DNA of 64,000 nucleotides from Beaufortia kweichowensis (lineage: Eukaryota; Chordata; Actinopteri; Cypriniformes; Gastromyzontidae), in assembly GCA_019155185.1 (NCBI GenBank), contig CM032806.1, forward strand, positions 2,183,001 through 2,247,000, read 5' to 3'. The notes beneath the pieces are model-generated. The model saw only the letters and a program-made list of their open reading frames with translations. It was not told the origin of the DNA and ran no database searches. Below, piece by piece: positions 49,999-61,318 of this stretch. The number at the start of each line of letters is the position of its first letter. Within the stretch, counting starts at the first letter, position 1. Position numbers and translations under genes: made by a program.

Positions 49999-50198
49999 AG
50001 GGAAATGATTGTGTGTTGGGGACATCAACACTTTTCCTTAGACACTAAACGCTCACACCTTTTTCACAGTGTCCGTGAAACATTTGATGGAGCAGTTCTG
50101 GCGAAATTAAATTTAACTTCTGTTATAATCACAGATCGAGCAAGGAGAGGTAGAACCGAGCGGGTTTGAGAGGGAATTCGGGTCCATGTTCGATGATA

Positions 50199-53100
50199 AT
50201 GGCAGCAGGCAGAGAAAGTCCAAACAGAAGCAGTGATGATAAAACATTGTCCCACAGACAGAATGAGGGTGAGAAATACATATTATATTACTATTATTTT
50301 CTGATGTTTAACTCTGTTATTACCCTGGACTGATAGTGACACGTTGCTGTGGCTGTCAGATCAAAGGCATGTCATTCTGATCACAGTAGACCTGTATAAA
50401 AGTAGTAGTATGGTAACCATAGTTACCATCCTAATGAGTCGAATCACTTAAGAGTACCATGTTAATACCACGATTATGGTATTTTAAGTAATATATTGCC
50501 ATCGCTGTGCAATGGTACTGTCCCATTAGTTTTTGTAATGTACAATTCTATTGCAATTCCAGGCAGATGTCAACCATGAAAAAGTTTTTATCAATGGTTT
50601 TCATCATACTGATAAGTTAGATGTCAATATTTGGTGGTTTAAAAACCCATATGAGGTCTCATTTTTTTAATGTTTAAAGCACGGTTTTTTTATAATCAGG
50701 TAAAGTTTTTATAATCTGTTTACAAAGTTGTCACATCCATAACAGTACATATTCCTCATAAAAGAACACATGGAAATAAAAATAAAATAACTATTATGTG
50801 TTCTTTAAAGAGTCATCTTTTCTTCATTTGTTGGCTATTATTGCTTCTGGTTTGTGCATTTTAGTTTAAAGAAATCCTACAAAGTATGTTGCTCTCAAAA
50901 ATGTATTTGTCACACCCATAATGCATTTATATTTCCATTTTGTATAATAGATAACTCATGCAAAGATGGATATTTTCTGATGTCTGGAGTCAGGGCATCA
51001 ACAGGGCTTTGGTAAAATATAAACAAATGTAATTTGTTTTAGTGCTTATAATTTGGTTTCATGGCATGTAGCTAAGTGATGTGGGACATTTTTGTAGATA
51101 GCTTCAATTTTAGAGACCAAATAATAAAAAATGGAAATTACACACAGCATGTTTCATCAACCTTGAAAATAGTTTTCATTGTTTTCTACTTTGTATGGAT
51201 ACACACTCTTTGTTTATATGACCACTTTGAGTTATCAGTTAATATAAAATGTGTTAAAAGACTTTTCATTTGCATTTATTAAGAAGCATTTATTTTGTGT
51301 TCTAGCTGAATTCACCAGCCCATAATGTGATGCTGGTGTATGGTAACGTCACCTGCTTGAAATGAAAATAATTGAAATAGATCGGGTGGGGCTGCAGTCT
51401 GTATATGTGCAGACATCACGACATTCTATACAGATGACAAAAGATTTTGGTGCACTAAAAACCAGTCGAACAAGATCACGGCTCCTTTTAAAACATGTTT
51501 GTGTTCTTGACTGTCTCCATCTGCACAGCTGAGGCTGAACCTTATGTTTATGTGATAAACCAGACATGAAATAAACTGCCTGTGTCCTGGTTGGCTTGTT
51601 TGCCAGGAAAGCATACATACATGTGAATGAATGAAGCATTTGTATGGAGGGGTGTTGCCTCTGTCTTAAACAAACATACCTCCGCTGTCGGCTTGTGTGG
51701 GTGTGTTGTAAATGAGATGAACATTCACTACCTTCATTCAGATGACTGTAAAGCTATAATGCTGACATCCATAGCTGTTGCTGGACGTCCCAGTGCAGTT
51801 TTTCAGATTTTATACATTTAACAAGTGTAAAGATGTATTTGTGCCTGTTTAAGAAATGTTTTTATTTATGATCTGTGGACACCAACTGTGGCATGTTGTC
51901 GATTACGGTTACTATTCCAAATAACTTGTTTCTTATTATTATAAACCAAAACTTTACATGAGTTTACATGAACTTTGCTGTAAAAATGGTTGTCTATAAG
52001 GAAAGAAACTGGACTGGCACATGAAATTCTCTTTTTCTTATATCTTATGCAGTTAACAGGAAGTTGAAGTACATCAGTTTGGCAGTTCTGGTGATTCAGA
52101 ATGCATCGCTCATCCTCAGCATCCGTTATGTGCGGACGTTGCCGGGAGATCATTTCTTTACCACATCAGCTGTGGTCATGGCAGAAGTTCTTAAAGTTCT
52201 CACCTGTCTGGTTATAATCCTACTGCAGAGAAGAGGTGTGTTGTGTTTCCATAACACTGTTTACTTTGTATTTTTTAACACAGTTGAGTCCCGATCAAAG
52301 GTTAATGATTAAAACATGTAATCGCACAGTTTAACTCCAGTATCAGGCTAATGATTATCAAATGTAAAAGTATGATGCTAATTTACAGTATAATTTCATG
52401 TAACGTGTAAGAAAGAGACTTTGGCGTGATACAGGAGTCATTATACTAGGGCAGTGTATGAAACTAAAAAATCATTTATACATTTCAGGATCCATTATCC
52501 AATATATTTAAATACAGAATGCTGCAAAATCAAAATTTTAAAAACGTCAAAAATCATTTCAGAAAGTCTTAATAAGTCTTAATAAATAAATACTTAATAA
52601 AGTCTTAATTATTAAAGTCTTAATAATAATGAGCTATTTTGCATGACAGAAAATGTGTTTTTAATTATTACAGCAACTTGATGTGTGTTATAAATATTTT
52701 AATTTCCTTCTGTCTTACCTGCAGTAGTTTGTGTGTGTGATTGATCTTCTTTATTGTTTTCTTGTTATACAGGTAATATAAAGAACTTTGTAATGTTACT
52801 GTATGACTCTTTAGTCGTTCAGTATCTGGACACACTAAAGTTATCCGTTCCAGCCCTCATTTACACATTACAAAACAACCTGCAGTATGTGGCCATTTCC
52901 AATTTACCAGCAGCCACATTTCAGGTGAGACACATTTCAGCCACATTTAAATCTTTTCTTGCCTTATTTTCTCTTTTCTTAAACAGTCTCTTTATTTCTA
53001 CTTTTAAGATGCTATAATTCAGTAACAGTTTAGTTGGCGTTAGCTAAAGTTTAGAGCGCTCATGGAAAGTGATGTCATAAACCATAAAAATTGGGAATTT

Positions 53101-53905
53101 ATTTCAATAAATAGTTTAATAAATAAATGGCCATACCTGCCAAGTAGATTCAAAATGTCTAAAAATCTAGTTTTTCTCTCTTTCTCTGTAGGTAACATAT
53201 CAGCTGAAGATCTTGACCACAGCGTTGTTTTCCGTAATCATGCTGCGGAAGAGCTTGTCTAAGATGCAGTGGATCTCTCTGGTGCTGCTGTTTACCGGTG
53301 TGGCGATCGTCCAGGTGGAGCAGGAGGGTGGAAAACATAAGGAAACTTTGACCAGCCCCAACCAGAACTACTTCAAAGGCCTGGTGTCGGTAGTGGTCTC
53401 CTGCTTATCCTCCGGATTCGCCGGCGTTTACTTTGAAAAGATCCTGAAGGGCAGCTCGGCCTCGGTTTGGATGAGGAACGTGCAGCTGGGGATCTTTGGA
53501 GTTTTTTTGGGTCTTCTGGGTCTGTGGTGGAACGACGGAGCCGCCATCGCTCAGAAAGGCTTCCTGTTCGGCTACACTCCTCTGGTGTGGGGCGTTATTT
53601 TCAACCAGGCCTTTGGTGGACTCCTGGTGGCTGTAGTTGTAAAATACGCAGACAATATTCTCAAAGGCTTTGCCACCTCTTTTTCCATCATTGTGTCCAC
53701 TATCACCTCCGTCTACCTCTTTGGTTTCCACGTGGACTTGATGTTTACTCTGGGCGCGGGACTGGTCATAGGAGCCGTCTACATGTACAGTCTCCCCAAA
53801 CCAAACACCAGCGTATCCAACGCCAGCACGATTTCATCAGACCACAGCAAAGGAGGCGACTCGGAACTGGAATCTTTCCTCCCAAAGTCAGTGCTGGTGA
53901 AGTGA
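50199..53905 (+). CDS. slc35a2: UDP-galactose translocator (SLC35A2), Golgi nucleotide-sugar transporter
   Basis: Four coding exons: 50199-50268, 52053-52235, 52773-52924 and 53192-53905, joining into 372 aa. The start was taken at ATG 50199 (MAAGRESPN), matching the MAA start of human SLC35A2; an in-frame ATG at 50193 would add two residues. The protein is a multi-membrane-span antiporter (about ten segments in the family) moving UDP-galactose into the Golgi lumen in exchange for UMP. Family landmarks are LKYISLAVLVIQNASLILSI, the stretch [39 protein letters not shown], and NQAFGGLLVAVVVKYADNIL. It ends SVLVK, the C-terminus of the human UGT1 splice form. Introns 1 (1.8 kb) and 2 carry nothing recognisable except a short tandem repeat in intron 2. 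No frame damage is seen. A second C-terminus may be made with the exon at 57658. Confidence 0.96.
52563..52632 (+). repeat. imperfect tandem repeat AGTCTTAATAA in slc35a2 intron 2
   Basis: AGTCTTAATAA-like units recur about five times with spacer variation. Confidence 0.8.
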
Positions 53906-56900
53906 AATAAATCGAGCCATCTACCGGCATCTTATCTGTGTCCCCTGTATCTCCTTCCTGCTTATGTCCCATTAATGGCTCTTTATCTTCCTTCCTTGAA
54001 GTCTAACACTCTTCTTCTGTTTCTCTCTGTTTCTGTTTCCATCTGCTGCTCTGGGGTTGCGGGTTGTGTTGTTTTGATGCTGTTTCTCATAGCGTTCCTC
54101 GAGCATTCACGGTGTTCGATCGGTTATGAACGTGGCAGTCGGCTCTTACGCCCTCCTGTAATTTCAGTTGGGTTGTTATTTTGGAAAGCACAAACCAGAG
54201 AGATGTAGTTTAAGGTTTCAATGCATTATAGATTCTTTTAATACCAAAAAAACAAACTGTGACATTCTTCAGATCCATTAAGCATATCAGTTCATCATCT
54301 CCATTTTTGCCTTAAACAGCTTTTTCTGGTCAGACAGCTTTGCCACACTGTTGTTTAACGTGTACATTGTCCGTTAGTGAGGAGAAGAATGTGTTGTCAA
54401 TGTGAGGACTGGTTTGACTAAAAAGCTAATGGATGATTCTTACAACACCTTTCTAGAACACCCGACAATTGAGGAAAAAATAGACATAATATTATATAAT
54501 ATAATAGAAATAATATTTTATATAAGGAAAATGCATCCAAACCAAGATTTTTTTGCATACATTTATGAAAAAGTGTAGGAATTGATAGGGTTAAGTGTCA
54601 TGAAAATGGTCACATTGCAACAAAATCTTTATTGTCCTATAAGGAGGTTTCATTTTCCTAATGCAAAATCTAATTTATTTTAATACACTACAACATTTCT
54701 ATGTTTAACATAGTAATTGTAGTATAATAATTTAAATCAATATTAATTCTGATTAAATTAGTTATATTTCTTTGCATATTTATTTATTTTTGATGTTGGG
54801 GCGAATTTCTTATAAGATTCATCCACTGCTCATGATGCCAGTATGTAACTAAAGCTTTTTGCCAACACCATTTTCTTCTGCACAACACAAAGAGGAAAAC
54901 AAATAATGCTGAAAATCTATGTGAATGTCTACCATGTTTACAGTTATAGAATATGGAGGTAGGAACACATGGCAATACCTCATTTGTGCGGTATGAAGTT
55001 TAGTGGCAGAGAGCTTTTAGCAGTTATTATTCAGAGTTCAGTCTCGTAGTGAATGATTTTGGAATCTTAGAATAACTCAAAGAGACCAGATCTAGGGAGA
55101 TTGATGTTTAAGATCCGTTATAACTTATGTTAGTTATGACATAAGTTCATCTCCTACTGTCCTCCACCAAAGTGTTAATAAACACTAACTAATATCATGC
55201 TACACTGTTATGATGTCATTTATTAATATCAACTATAAGCCTTAAATAATTAAATAACGGCTTACACCATGTACATGATGAGCCGTTACTTGTTCACAGT
55301 TTGGTTGAGGACTCAAATCTTTGCTTTATCACACTCCTCTTTGACATTTTAAGCATCTTCTCTGTTAATGAACTGACTGACCTGGTCATTTTCTAACCAA
55401 ATGGTACCTTAATGAAGGCTGTTTCTCCCATATTGTATGTCTGTCTTTGTCTACGGGGGACTAATTTTGTTTAACCAACACATGGTTAATGCTGTGCCTT
55501 TCTTAATCACCTTGTGACTGAATGATAGTAACCATGTTAATATAGTTCCTACACTGTAAATAATATCAAAATATTATATCTTCTTTTTATGATGCAAAAA
55601 AGTGAATCAAGGTTTATCTTATGTTATGTGTTGTACAAATGATTCTGTCTAAATATTTGATACAAATATGCCAAAACTGTTCTCAGTAGATCCCCACACA
55701 CTTTTAGAGCACATAAATATTTTTCTTTAATTTTTGGAGCACTTGCTGTGTGTGGTGATGGGAAGGTGAGGGAACAAATGTTATGGGTTGGGGAAGTGTA
55801 TAGTCGTGGTATGGTATAGAAGTGGATTTTATTGCTCTTAAAGGTTTAGAATACATGTCAAATATTGTATCTTCTTAAAAGGACTTGCTGATGGATGAAG
55901 TTGGTTTTGGATGAAGAAATGTGGTGGGAGTAATTCCATTAGGTTTTCTTTGCTTGTTTACAGAGGCCATTATGACTGCTTTTAAGTAAAGTTTTCCTTT
56001 ACAGCTTTAAAAGAGCTTTCAAAGAGATTGTCTAAATCTGAAACATAATCATTATATGTTTTTTTGAAATCATTGTGTGAAATGAATGAGCCAAGGGTCT
56101 CGGGCAGCTACAGTGATTGTGTGTATGTTTGTGTGGTGATATATATATGTTACATATAGATTACATATAGAAGTATGTGTGTGTGTGTGTTTGGGATGAA
56201 AGAGTTCTACTATAAGCCATATTCTGACACAAAATGCCTGTGTGCAATGCTGTCCTTCATGTAAATCTTTCATGTTTGTTTATGGGAGATTTTTATGATT
56301 ATTGACAAGCACGCGGTTGTATGTCAGAACATGGACCTGAAAAGACCTGATTTATTATCATGAATATAAGGGTTTTAAAACATAAAAACATTTTCAGTGA
56401 ATAAAAGAGAATCAAGTGCATTCTGGGAAATCCAGCCACACCATGTCAACTGAAGATATTGTCTGTTTTTTTCTTTGTTTTCTATATCAGATTTTTAATG
56501 ACTTGGGCTCAAGGTATTTGCATGTAAAAATACAAGACATCGCACATGTCCATCTGGGATTTTTTCGGTTTTATGCTCTGTGACAAGTTTCAACATAATT
56601 GTGGAAAATTCTAAGACTGCAAAGATTTCATAGCAGCTAAAAAATCATACAAGTACAGCCTCTGTTAAACTCCGTCTTTGACACTATGAGTAATATTGTA
56701 CATAGTCTGTGAAAAGTTTAGTCACTGATGGCTGATTTCTTATAGTGGCCTCTTTCTTGAGGTTAACAATAAACATGGAATAGAGAATAGAGTTTCTGTT
56801 TCTTATATTAAATGAAATGTTGTGTGTGTGCCGGTATTAAACAATTACACAAACTCTGAAAAATCGAGTATAGATAGAAAAATTGGGTAATGAAATCTAA

Positions 56901-57657
56901 TGAAAATGCACAGTTGACATTTCACCCCAAAAATCAAAACCATTAAAGGTTTAAAGGTTTGTATTTGCATGTTGTATATTTTTTTATGTTTGGTCATATT
57001 TTCTCTTATGTTATTCTCAGTGGTGATTCTGGTTTTACAACATTTTACAAAAAACTTGTAGTTAAGGTAACAGTTAAATTCTTGTAGAGCAAATTAAAAA
57101 AGGTAAAAAGCTACAGGAGTAGCAATTTCCTATAGTCATGAAAGTTAATGCTTTCAATGTATTATTTAACTTTCCAATTTGAAGAAGTTAAACTAGGGTA
57201 TTAAACTTGTCACTCACGATTGGCTGGTTTAATTTCTGGCTTAGCTTGTTAAACACATTCAATCAAATGCTGTGTTCAAACAGACGTTCAAACAAGGAAA
57301 AGGCTTATTTGGGGCACATGCTGACATCATCCAGAACAGGTTATCAAAAGTGGTTTTGCGCAATGCCTGGGTGAGCACACTAACAACTAACTGAAATAAT
57401 CTTTCATTTTGATCTTGGAAAAAGTAATGCACCTCTTATGTAAAGATTATATTTAGAATATATTTAATTGCTTACTCTATGTACTGTAAGCACACACAGG
57501 CTTACACAATTCGAGCAGCTTTACGTATATGTATGATGCAGAAATACATACCACTAGATTATAGTATAATGTGCTTTGTCTTTTTCATACTTTAGCTGTT
57601 AAATTAATCTGTTTTTCTCCCCTCTCTCTCTCCCTCAACTTTCTCTTTTGCTGTTAG
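53906..57657 (+). other. slc35a2: slc35a2 3' UTR of the SVLVK form, or intron of the alternative form
   Basis: AT-rich region of 3.7 kb after the stop. AATAAA occurs at 56768-56773. If the donor inside the last coding exon (AA|GTCAGT at 53886/53887) is used, the whole region is an intron. A short GT microsatellite lies at about 56175-56191. No other gene recognised. Confidence 0.55.
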
Positions 57658-58420
57658 TCTCAAGTCCTCAGGACAGAAGAAAGGAAACTGATACATGAAA
57701 CGTTCACATGAGAAGAGATAAGAACACACTGTGCCTGACGTTTCAACACTGATGTCCCAGTTTCTAAAGCAAAAGATTGGGGTTACATTTCAAGTGCCTT
57801 TGTTATGCTGACTGAATTAATCTCTGAATGATGCTATTTCTATTTCTAAACAGATTTTGCTGACTGAATTTATGGAATCTTATTTACATACCTCACTAAT
57901 GTTATGCATTGTTATGCCAGTGATGTTATACTGTGATGGACCAAAGTTATAATACTAATGTGAACGTAACCGTAAAAGACTTTGAGCTTTATTGGCTGGA
58001 ATTAGAAACGTGACAGAAAATTTCTATTATTCAGTGGCCTTTTAAACTTTAAATCCAGAAGGTGCTGCTTTATTTTGAAATTATTTCTGTTTTTCTTTAG
58101 TTTAATGTTGCCTATTTAAAGTGTTTTGGCATGTAGTGTTCATAGTCTTATTCATTTCAACATTTCATAATTTTAACAATTTAGTTTTAATGTATATAGA
58201 TTTTTATTAGCTAAACAGCGCCGTCTGTGGGCCAGACAGATTCATCTATCATATGTCATCCTCTTATCATTTCATTTCAATATTATTTTACTTACAAATA
58301 ACAATGTTTATAGGTTTTATGTATTTTTATGTAATTTGTCCAAAGGTTTATTTGTTCAATTTTAATTTTTTTTAACTGTTTTTAATAAACATTGTTTTGA
58401 ATTCAGTTGGTCCTGTTGAT
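57658..58420 (+). other. slc35a2: candidate alternative 3' terminal exon of slc35a2
   Basis: A strong acceptor (CT-rich tract from about 57610 then CTGTTAG at 57657) starts this exon. Spliced from the cryptic donor at 53886/53887, it continues in frame as NLKSSGQKKGN and stops at 57691. AATAAA lies at 58384-58389. The predicted tail ends KKGN, a KKXX form. Human SLC35A2 also has a second form whose tail carries lysines (LLTKVKGS), made by the same kind of change. Expression is not shown by sequence. Confidence 0.55.
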
Positions 58421-58426
58421 TCGTCT

Positions 58427-58630
<204 letters not shown>

Positions 58631-58683
58631 TGTATACATATTATATATTAGGAAGATGATTTGAAGATGATTAAATTAACATA

Positions 58684-58735
58684 ATGTTAAGGCATTTAGC
58701 TGACGCTTTTATCCAAAGTGACTTACAAATATTAG
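58684..58735 (+). repeat. teleost SINE 3' region fragment
   Basis: It contains GGCATTTAGCTGACGCTTTT then ATCCAAAGTGACTTACAA, a sequence very common at the ends of fish SINEs and related elements. Only a fragment remains. Confidence 0.6.
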
Positions 58736-58899
58736 GAGACAAGGAGATTAGGATACTTTTAGTCACAACATAATTCACACAGTTACAATTGTGTTATTTC
58801 ATGGCTTTGATAAGTTTACTACTATACTACTTGTCCCTAAATTATTACATGTATTTATATATAAAAACAAATAATATTTTAGGGACTTTTACACCAGCT

Positions 58900-59049
58900 T
58901 TTGTACCGGATGTCGTCAGCGCGTCGTTAGCGTGAGTTGGCACGCATACCGGAAACAGATTGAAACAAGCAGGAATTAGGCAACAGCAGAAGTTTTGACA
59001 TATTCTGACAGGCCTTTTTGTGAATAATTTTGCTTTTACTTCAGACTCT
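58900..59049 (+). other. bcap31: candidate bcap31 promoter and non-coding first exon
   Basis: A CpG-richer stretch (GTCGTCAGCGCGTCGTTAGC) is followed by a good donor, GACTCT|GTAAGTAT, at 59049/59050. The next exon acceptor is TCATAG at 59781-59786, 17 bp before the bcap31 ATG. The start site is not fixed. Confidence 0.45.
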
Positions 59050-59803
59050 GTAAGTATTAACTCATTTATTGATTTATTTAATCTTAAACAATAATGCGCT
59101 GTAAAGTGGGCGTGTGCTACGTTGAACTTGAAAGCGAATTTTCTCATATAATTGAGTGTTTGGTGAAAGTGTGTTGGATTATTATATATATATATATAAA
59201 ATATATAACAATGTGTTCTCCTTTTCTAGTGTTTTAAGATAACAGATAACCACGCTGTTGTTTTCTGCTAGAGATAATAATGCATAATGAATACCTTATA
59301 TTGATAATATCTATAATAAATATGAATTCCTCATCTCTTTTACCCTCATGATTTGCTGCTGACTTTTGTGTCAATATTAAGAACTAGTCTTTCTAGAATT
59401 GTCTCTTTAATAAGAAGATTTGTTTTTTTGCCTGATGTAAGTCTCAAATTTGTCCATTTAGGAGAATCACTACAAAATGTTGAGTATCATTTCCCAAAAT
59501 GTAACTAAACTGCAGTTATTGATCGAGGCCTAAAAGGTGGAGTTATCTTGTGTTTTGGATTTCTCTGCAGTAGACAAGAGATGGTGCTGTTGTGTCAGTT
59601 TTGATTTAGTGAACATCAGAAAGGTTGAACAAAAACATATATGCAACTTGAATGTGTGCATTTTTGCAGTCTTTGGTTTAACCTAATTTGGTAATTTGGT
59701 TTAACCTAACCTGACATGTTTTTAGATGGTCTGTGAAATGATCGTAACTTTCGGTGAACTGCTCATTATCTGACATGTTCTCATAGGTTAGCAGGTTGCT
59801 GTC

Positions 59804-61318
59804 ATGAGTCTTCAGTGGACGGCCGTGGCTACGTTTCTGTATGCCGAAGTATTTGCTGTTCTACTGTTGTGTGTCCCATTCATCTCCCCAAAACGGTGGG
59901 TATATGTTTATGTGTGTCTCATATAACATCTTTTTTTTATTAAACTTCATTTTTTAAATTTAATTGTAGGTACACACCCCTTTAAACTATTTTGTCAAAA
60001 AACTACACTTTTAAATCTTTTTTGTGCTGTGAAGGCTTGAGTCTCACTTTTGAAACGTTCATGGCAGTTTTCTTAATACAGGCCTCATTCCAGGAAAACT
60101 TCACTATTACCAGCTCAAGTCTCGTGTGCTTGTTGAGCAATAATGTTGTTTTCCTAAAGTCCTAAGAAAAGAGTCTGAATGTGTAGCTGTTGAGTTGGAT
60201 GTTAAATGATAAATGTTTTGATTCCACTGCTAGCCAAACAATAATTAAATTCTGCTTAACGCTCTCATTAGACACAGGTTACTCTGAGGCAAAAGCAGTT
60301 CTTTAAATTTGAGATTCATATGACTTTGCAAATGATCTAAGTTATATAAAGATGTTGAACTAGGTAAACAACTTTTTCTTAGAATCAGAATGACAAAGAA
60401 ATGCAGAGAATGTTTGTGCTTGTGATAACCAAGACTATTAAAAAAGACAGATGCTTGATTGTTTCATCTTTGGATGCCCCTTTATCAGTGTATGGAAAAA
60501 GTTCTAGTAATAATAATGATGTTCTTTGGTCTTGTTAAAAAAGATTAGCCTTATCGTATGTGCCTTTTGCCCTCTGTTTATCATGCTGTTACTGTGTCTT
60601 TTCTAGATGGAGCAAGTTTTTCAAATCCCGACTGGTTGCTCTCATCACTGCGTATGGAAACACGGCCTTCATCGTGATCATTTGTATTCTTGTCTTTCTG
60701 CTCATAGGTGAGAATAAACACCTCACCGGCACTGCATCTGCCTCTTTGGTCAACATGTTCGTATACATTATACGAACATTTACAAAGTCTGGTGAAGTGT
60801 CAGTAAATATGCTATAAAATAAATCAAGTCATGAATTCACAAGCACATTTTTCCAGGGAAACAATGGCATATGATGTAAAACTCAACTGATTGGTGATGC
60901 TTGCCTACTGATCCTACTGATGCTTTCAGGACTAGATCAGAGACAAAATCACATCTTTGTTAGCCAACTGGTGACATTTAAATGAGCAGAATGGCTGAAC
61001 TAAATGTAATTAAATTAAGAAACAGCACTGCATATTCAATATTTGATTCCTTTTTCCAGAAAAGTAACACTTCTCAGTCTTTGTCTGTATACTAGTATAT
61101 AATCTCAAAGCTTGTTTTGGTAGAATTAAATAAATATGTGAATAAATGAAGTAACGGCTCCTGTTTCTTACAGATGCCTTCAGAGAAGTAAGGAAGTACA
61201 GCGTGACAGAGAAGGTGGACCTGAGCAACAACCCTGTGGCTATCGAGCACATTCACATGAAGCTGTTCAGAGCTCAGAGGAATGAATACATCGCTGGCTT
61301 TGCTCTGCTGCTGTGTCT
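59804..61318 (+). CDS. bcap31: B-cell receptor-associated protein 31, first three coding exons (continues beyond the window)
   Basis: Coding exons are 59804-59895, 60607-60707 and 61174-61318, all GT-AG, joining into 338 nt (112 codons plus 2 nt). The start MSLQWTAVATFLYAEVFAVL is nearly that of human BCAP31, followed by the loop ISPKRWSKFFKSRL, a second membrane span (AFIVIICILVFLLI), the helix DAFREVRKYS and the block HMKLFRAQRNEYIAGFALLL leading into span three. BCAP31 is an ER membrane chaperone and export receptor that also links ER to mitochondria in apoptosis (family knowledge). The next exon should begin in the LLRRLVTLI block; it was not found before position 64000. No death-effector/coiled-coil part is present here because it lies outside the window. 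Confidence 0.95.
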
